This document shows, in pieces, positions 61,555 to 64,000 of a stretch of 64,000 bases of DNA. The position numbers were made by a program, and so were the translations under genes. The stretch is taken from contig JBJKUR010000011.1 of assembly GCA_045563055.1 (NCBI GenBank), positions 1-64,000 of the forward strand, given 5' to 3'. How positions within the stretch are numbered: position 1 is the first letter of the stretch; each line of letters opens with the position of its first letter. Under the pieces are notes generated by a model. That model did not search any database. It saw nothing but the letters and a program-made list of their open reading frames with translations, and was not told the DNA's origin. This stretch comes from Methylaequor sp045563055. Lineage in GTDB: Bacteria; Pseudomonadota; Alphaproteobacteria; Methylaequorales; Methylaequoraceae.

Positions 61555-62856
61555 TTAAGCATTTACATCAATATTATGATTACTTAATTTATCCAAATGC
61601 CTTTCAATTTTGTTTGATTTCTTGGGTAGTAACTTATCAGAATAATTTTTTTCTTTATTTTCTCTATTTCCTGAAAAATTATCTTGATTATTCTGGTTAT
61701 TCATAAAACTAGAAAATGATTTAGCCTCTTTTTCTACTATATCATTAATCTTTGCCAAGTTTTCGTTTAAAATATTTACAACATCTTGGTTTTCAGAGCT
61801 AATATTTATATGAGTATTATTGTTTTTTAGAGTTACTTCTAAATTTAACTTACCAAGGTTCTTTGGTTTTAACTGTAATTCGAGTGATTTGATTCCGTTA
61901 TTAACAGCATTTTTGATTATTTTTGAGAATTTCTCTCCCCAACTACTTTCCATTAAGTCAAGATACTCTTGATTGTTTGTATTTAAAACTGGTTTCTTGG
62001 AAATGTCAGAATTTTGTTGCAATTTTTTATTTTCAGATTTCTTTTGTATAAAACTATTTTCAACGTTTTTCTTTGGAGCATTCTTTACATTAGAAATGGT
62101 TTTATCTATTTCTCTCATGTTGTTTAGGTTTTTTGTGTTTTCATCAACTATATCTTTTTTTTGATATTGTTGAATTTGCTTAGTTTTCTTTTTTTCCTTT
62201 TTATCAATAAGCTTCGAGGTGTTGTCAGTTCTAACCTGCTTTAAGTGTGAGTCATCATTAACAGATAAAACTTTTTCTGATTTTTCAGCTTTGGATGTTT
62301 TTCCATATGACTCACCAATTAAATTTAATTTTAGCCTTTCAGTCTTTTCTGAAGTTTTTTCAATTTTTACAATTTTGATCGATAAATCAGGTTTTGTATC
62401 TAAAATTATATTCTCCTCTGTACTACTGGAATTTAAATTACCTTTTCCTGTAACCACTTCATTTAGTTTTAAAGTTGGAAGATTCATATTTTTTGATGAT
62501 ATTGATGGTTTAGGAATTGAATTCCCTTCTGCAATTTTTTGATTAGAAATATCTATACCAAAATCTTTATAAAAAACTTGTATAAGATCTTTTGCTAAAT
62601 CAATTTCAGATTTGTTTGCTTTAAGGTCTATAGTACCATCCTTCTTTTCAATATTTTTAGAATTTAAACTCAGGTTTTCCAAGGGAGTTGCCATATCATT
62701 TTTTATCACCTTTGAGATATTACTGTCCATTTCCTTGGAAAAGTCAGAATTTAAAATAGCAAAAAGTTCAGCAAATATTTCATCTGATTGACCAGGATTG
62801 GATTTTTTATCAAATATTTTTGTTATATCAGTTAAATTATTATTTACAGCAACCAT
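61555..62856 (-). CDS. fliK: flagellar hook-length control protein FliK
   Basis: 433 residues. The N-terminal 290 are polar, lysine/asparagine-rich and likely unfolded, as expected for a molecular ruler. The C-terminal hook-control domain is visible as SLELQLKPKNLGKLNLEVTL followed by HINISSENQDVVNILNENL. It is the first gene after a sigma-54 promoter and has GAGG upstream of ATG 62856. Confidence 0.85.
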   Translation of the reverse strand: MVAVNNNLTDITKIFDKKSNPGQSDEIFAELFAILNSDFSKEMDSNISKVIKNDMATPLENLSLNSKNIEKKDGTIDLKANKSEIDLAKDLIQVFYKDFGIDISNQKIAEGNSIPKPSISSKNMNLPTLKLNEVVTGKGNLNSSSTEENIILDTKPDLSIKIVKIEKTSEKTERLKLNLIGESYGKTSKAEKSEKVLSVNDDSHLKQVRTDNTSKLIDKKEKKKTKQIQQYQKKDIVDENTKNLNNMREIDKTISNVKNAPKKNVENSFIQKKSENKKLQQNSDISKKPVLNTNNQEYLDLMESSWGEKFSKIIKNAVNNGIKSLELQLKPKNLGKLNLEVTLKNNNTHINISSENQDVVNILNENLAKINDIVEKEAKSFSSFMNNQNNQDNFSGNRENKEKNYSDKLLPKKSNKIERHLDKLSNHNIDVNA

Positions 62857-62882
62857 AATACCTCAATTTTTTTTTTAAATTC

Positions 62883-62898
62883 TGCAATAATAGTGCCA
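62883..62898 (-). promoter_or_regulatory. sigma-54 promoter of the fliK-fliL-fliM-fliN operon
   Basis: Minus-strand TGGCACTATTATTGCA, a perfect -24/-12 match. It lies in the short gap between the fliJ stop and the fliK start; predicted start near 62872. Confidence 0.82.
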
Positions 62899-62901
62899 CA
62901 G

Positions 62902-63315
62902 TCAAAATGCAGAGTGATTTTTATAGTTAAAATTATTTTCTTTTTTTAATTCTTCAAAATTTTCTTTTTTAATATTCTCTTTAATTTTTTTTTCTTTAAT
63001 TTTTTTCTTCTGTTGTTCAATTTTACTTATCTCAAGAATATTATTATTAATTTCATCGGATAAATAGTTCTCTCTATTATTAGAGATTTGAATTTTATTC
63101 ATTAAACTTTGTCTTAGCTGGGATTTTCTTTTAAGATCCGAACCTGTTAACTGTTCAAAATCAGATTTTTCATTGGTTATAATTAATTCTTTGAGAGTTT
63201 CTTGAATAAAGTTTAATTTTTCCTTTTCATTATTTAGAGTTGAAAGATTATTTAAGAGTTTATTTCTCTTTAATTTTTTTAAAGTTAAAAATAAATCATA
63301 TTTATTTTTTTTCAT
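62902..63315 (-). CDS. fliJ: FliJ-like flagellar export chaperone
   Basis: 137 residues, entirely helical and lysine-rich, forming an antiparallel coiled coil (LKKLKRNKLLNNLSTLNNEK, ENYLSDEINNNILEISKIEQ). The sequence itself is weakly conserved, as is usual for FliJ. Identification rests on the coiled coil, the length and its place one base after fliI, the partner ATPase. Confidence 0.75.
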   Translation of the reverse strand: MKKNKYDLFLTLKKLKRNKLLNNLSTLNNEKEKLNFIQETLKELIITNEKSDFEQLTGSDLKRKSQLRQSLMNKIQISNNRENYLSDEINNNILEISKIEQQKKKIKEKKIKENIKKENFEELKKENNFNYKNHSAF

Positions 63316-63316
63316 G

Positions 63317-64000
63317 CTAATTAATTTTCATTAAATTTTTAATACTGTCTTCAAAGTTTGATTTGATTTTATAGTTTTGTTTTATTAAGTCGCAAATTTT
63401 GGGCCAATTGTTTAAAGCACTGTCAATCTCTGAGTTTTGTCCTTGATTATATCCACCCATAAGCACTAAATCTTTATTTTCCAAGTATACGGAATATAGC
63501 TTTTTAACTAATTCGGATTGATTTTGTTGTTCATCTGATACAAGTGAGTTCATAACCCGGCTTAATGACTGATTAAGATCGATGGCTGGGAAAATACCCA
63601 GTTGTGCTAGATCTCTTGAGAGAACTATATGTCCATCCAAGATTGCTCGTGCAGTATCTACTACGGGATCATTAGTATCATCAGAATCAGCTAAAATTGT
63701 ATAAAAACTTGTTATACTTCCCTCATTTTTTGATCCTGCACCTGTCCTTTCAATCAGATTGGGAATCATCGAAATTACCGATGGTGGATATCCTTTTGAA
63801 GTAGGTTGCTCTCCAAGAGCAAGTCCAACTTCCCTTTTTGCATGAGCAATTCTGGTTAGTGAATCCATTATCAATAATACATTTTTTCCTTTGGATCTAA
63901 AATACTCGGCGATCGATGTTGCCCTTTCGGCACCTTTGATTCTTAGAAGCGGAGATTTATCTGCAGGAACAGCCACCGTAACGGTTCTTTTTTTTGAATC
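63317..64000 (-). CDS. fliI: flagellar export ATPase FliI, 5' end outside the window
   Basis: The C-terminal 227 residues are visible, with the frame open to base 64000. They include ERATSIAEYFRSKGKNVLLI, Walker B-type LLIMDSLTRIAHAKREVG, GYPPSVISMIPNLIERTGAG, and AILDGHIVLSRDLAQLGIFP with the SRDLA motif of FliI/F1-type ATPases. The Walker A motif lies beyond the window edge. GTG 63976 is internal (Val), not a start. Confidence 0.95.
   Translation of the reverse strand, partial: DSKKRTVTVAVPADKSPLLRIKGAERATSIAEYFRSKGKNVLLIMDSLTRIAHAKREVGLALGEQPTSKGYPPSVISMIPNLIERTGAGSKNEGSITSFYTILADSDDTNDPVVDTARAILDGHIVLSRDLAQLGIFPAIDLNQSLSRVMNSLVSDEQQNQSELVKKLYSVYLENKDLVLMGGYNQGQNSEIDSALNNWPKICDLIKQNYKIKSNFEDSIKNLMKIN

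Overview
The window is AT-rich throughout and densely coded on both strands, with no gene-free stretch longer than about 200 bases and no tRNA, rRNA, CRISPR array or insertion sequence that I can see. The gene content points to a low-GC, Gram-negative, flagellated alphaproteobacterium, probably marine. The evidence is a late lipid A acyltransferase, an ELM1-family protein, bactofilins, an RpoN-linked flagellar cluster with alphaproteobacterial-type accessory genes, and an ergothioneine operon. The assignment rests on gene families and base composition, not on a marker gene.

Region 1 (1-26635) is a surface-glycan biosynthesis locus. It holds three asparagine-synthetase-type amidotransferases, several glycosyltransferases, a polysaccharide deacetylase, SAM and FkbM methyltransferases (one FkbM gene is frameshifted), a PseB-like dehydratase, a DUF4910-type peptidase, an ABC exporter and a NeuB-NeuC-NeuA set for a CMP-sialic-acid-like nonulosonate. 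Embedded in it is a compact cassette: carrier protein, adenylation enzyme, AAC(3)-like acyltransferase, lysine-2,3-aminomutase-like radical SAM enzyme and PhyH-type dioxygenase. A holo-ACP synthase lies about 15 kb away in the same locus. This looks like a route to an unusual (beta-)aminoacyl decoration of the glycan.

Region 2 (26732-30074) is a three-gene ergothioneine operon: egtB, egtD and a class V PLP enzyme. Region 3 (30089-40652) holds envelope and housekeeping genes: PsiE-like, PAP2, ELM1-like, LpxL-like, SUMT-like, an orphan MlaF-like ATPase, AmpG-like, GST and Fpr, plus a PEP-carboxylase-like protein that lacks several canonical catalytic motifs. Region 4 (40649-43475) holds a potassium channel and small proteins, one with a nitrile-hydratase-alpha/NHLP-like fold. 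Region 5 (43446-47499) holds three tandem bactofilins divergent from an M23 peptidase gene pair, followed by a lytic transglycosylase and a 55-residue protein. Region 6 (47557-50496) starts with rpoN.

Region 7 (50607-64000) is flagellar. motA, motB and an accessory gene are on the plus strand. On the minus strand run fliI (partial), fliJ, fliK, fliL, fliM, fliN, then fliO, fliP, fliQ, fliR, flhB and five uncharacterised genes, the last of which looks like a degenerate ribosome-recycling-factor fold. I found six good sigma-54 (-24/-12) promoter sequences and one weaker one. They lie in front of motA, fliK, fliO, the bactofilin operon, the lytic transglycosylase and the 55-residue gene, so RpoN appears to join the flagellar genes and the bactofilin/peptidoglycan genes into one regulon. 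At two of these promoters the predicted transcription start falls on the start codon itself. Two other genes appear to begin at ATT codons behind good Shine-Dalgarno sequences.
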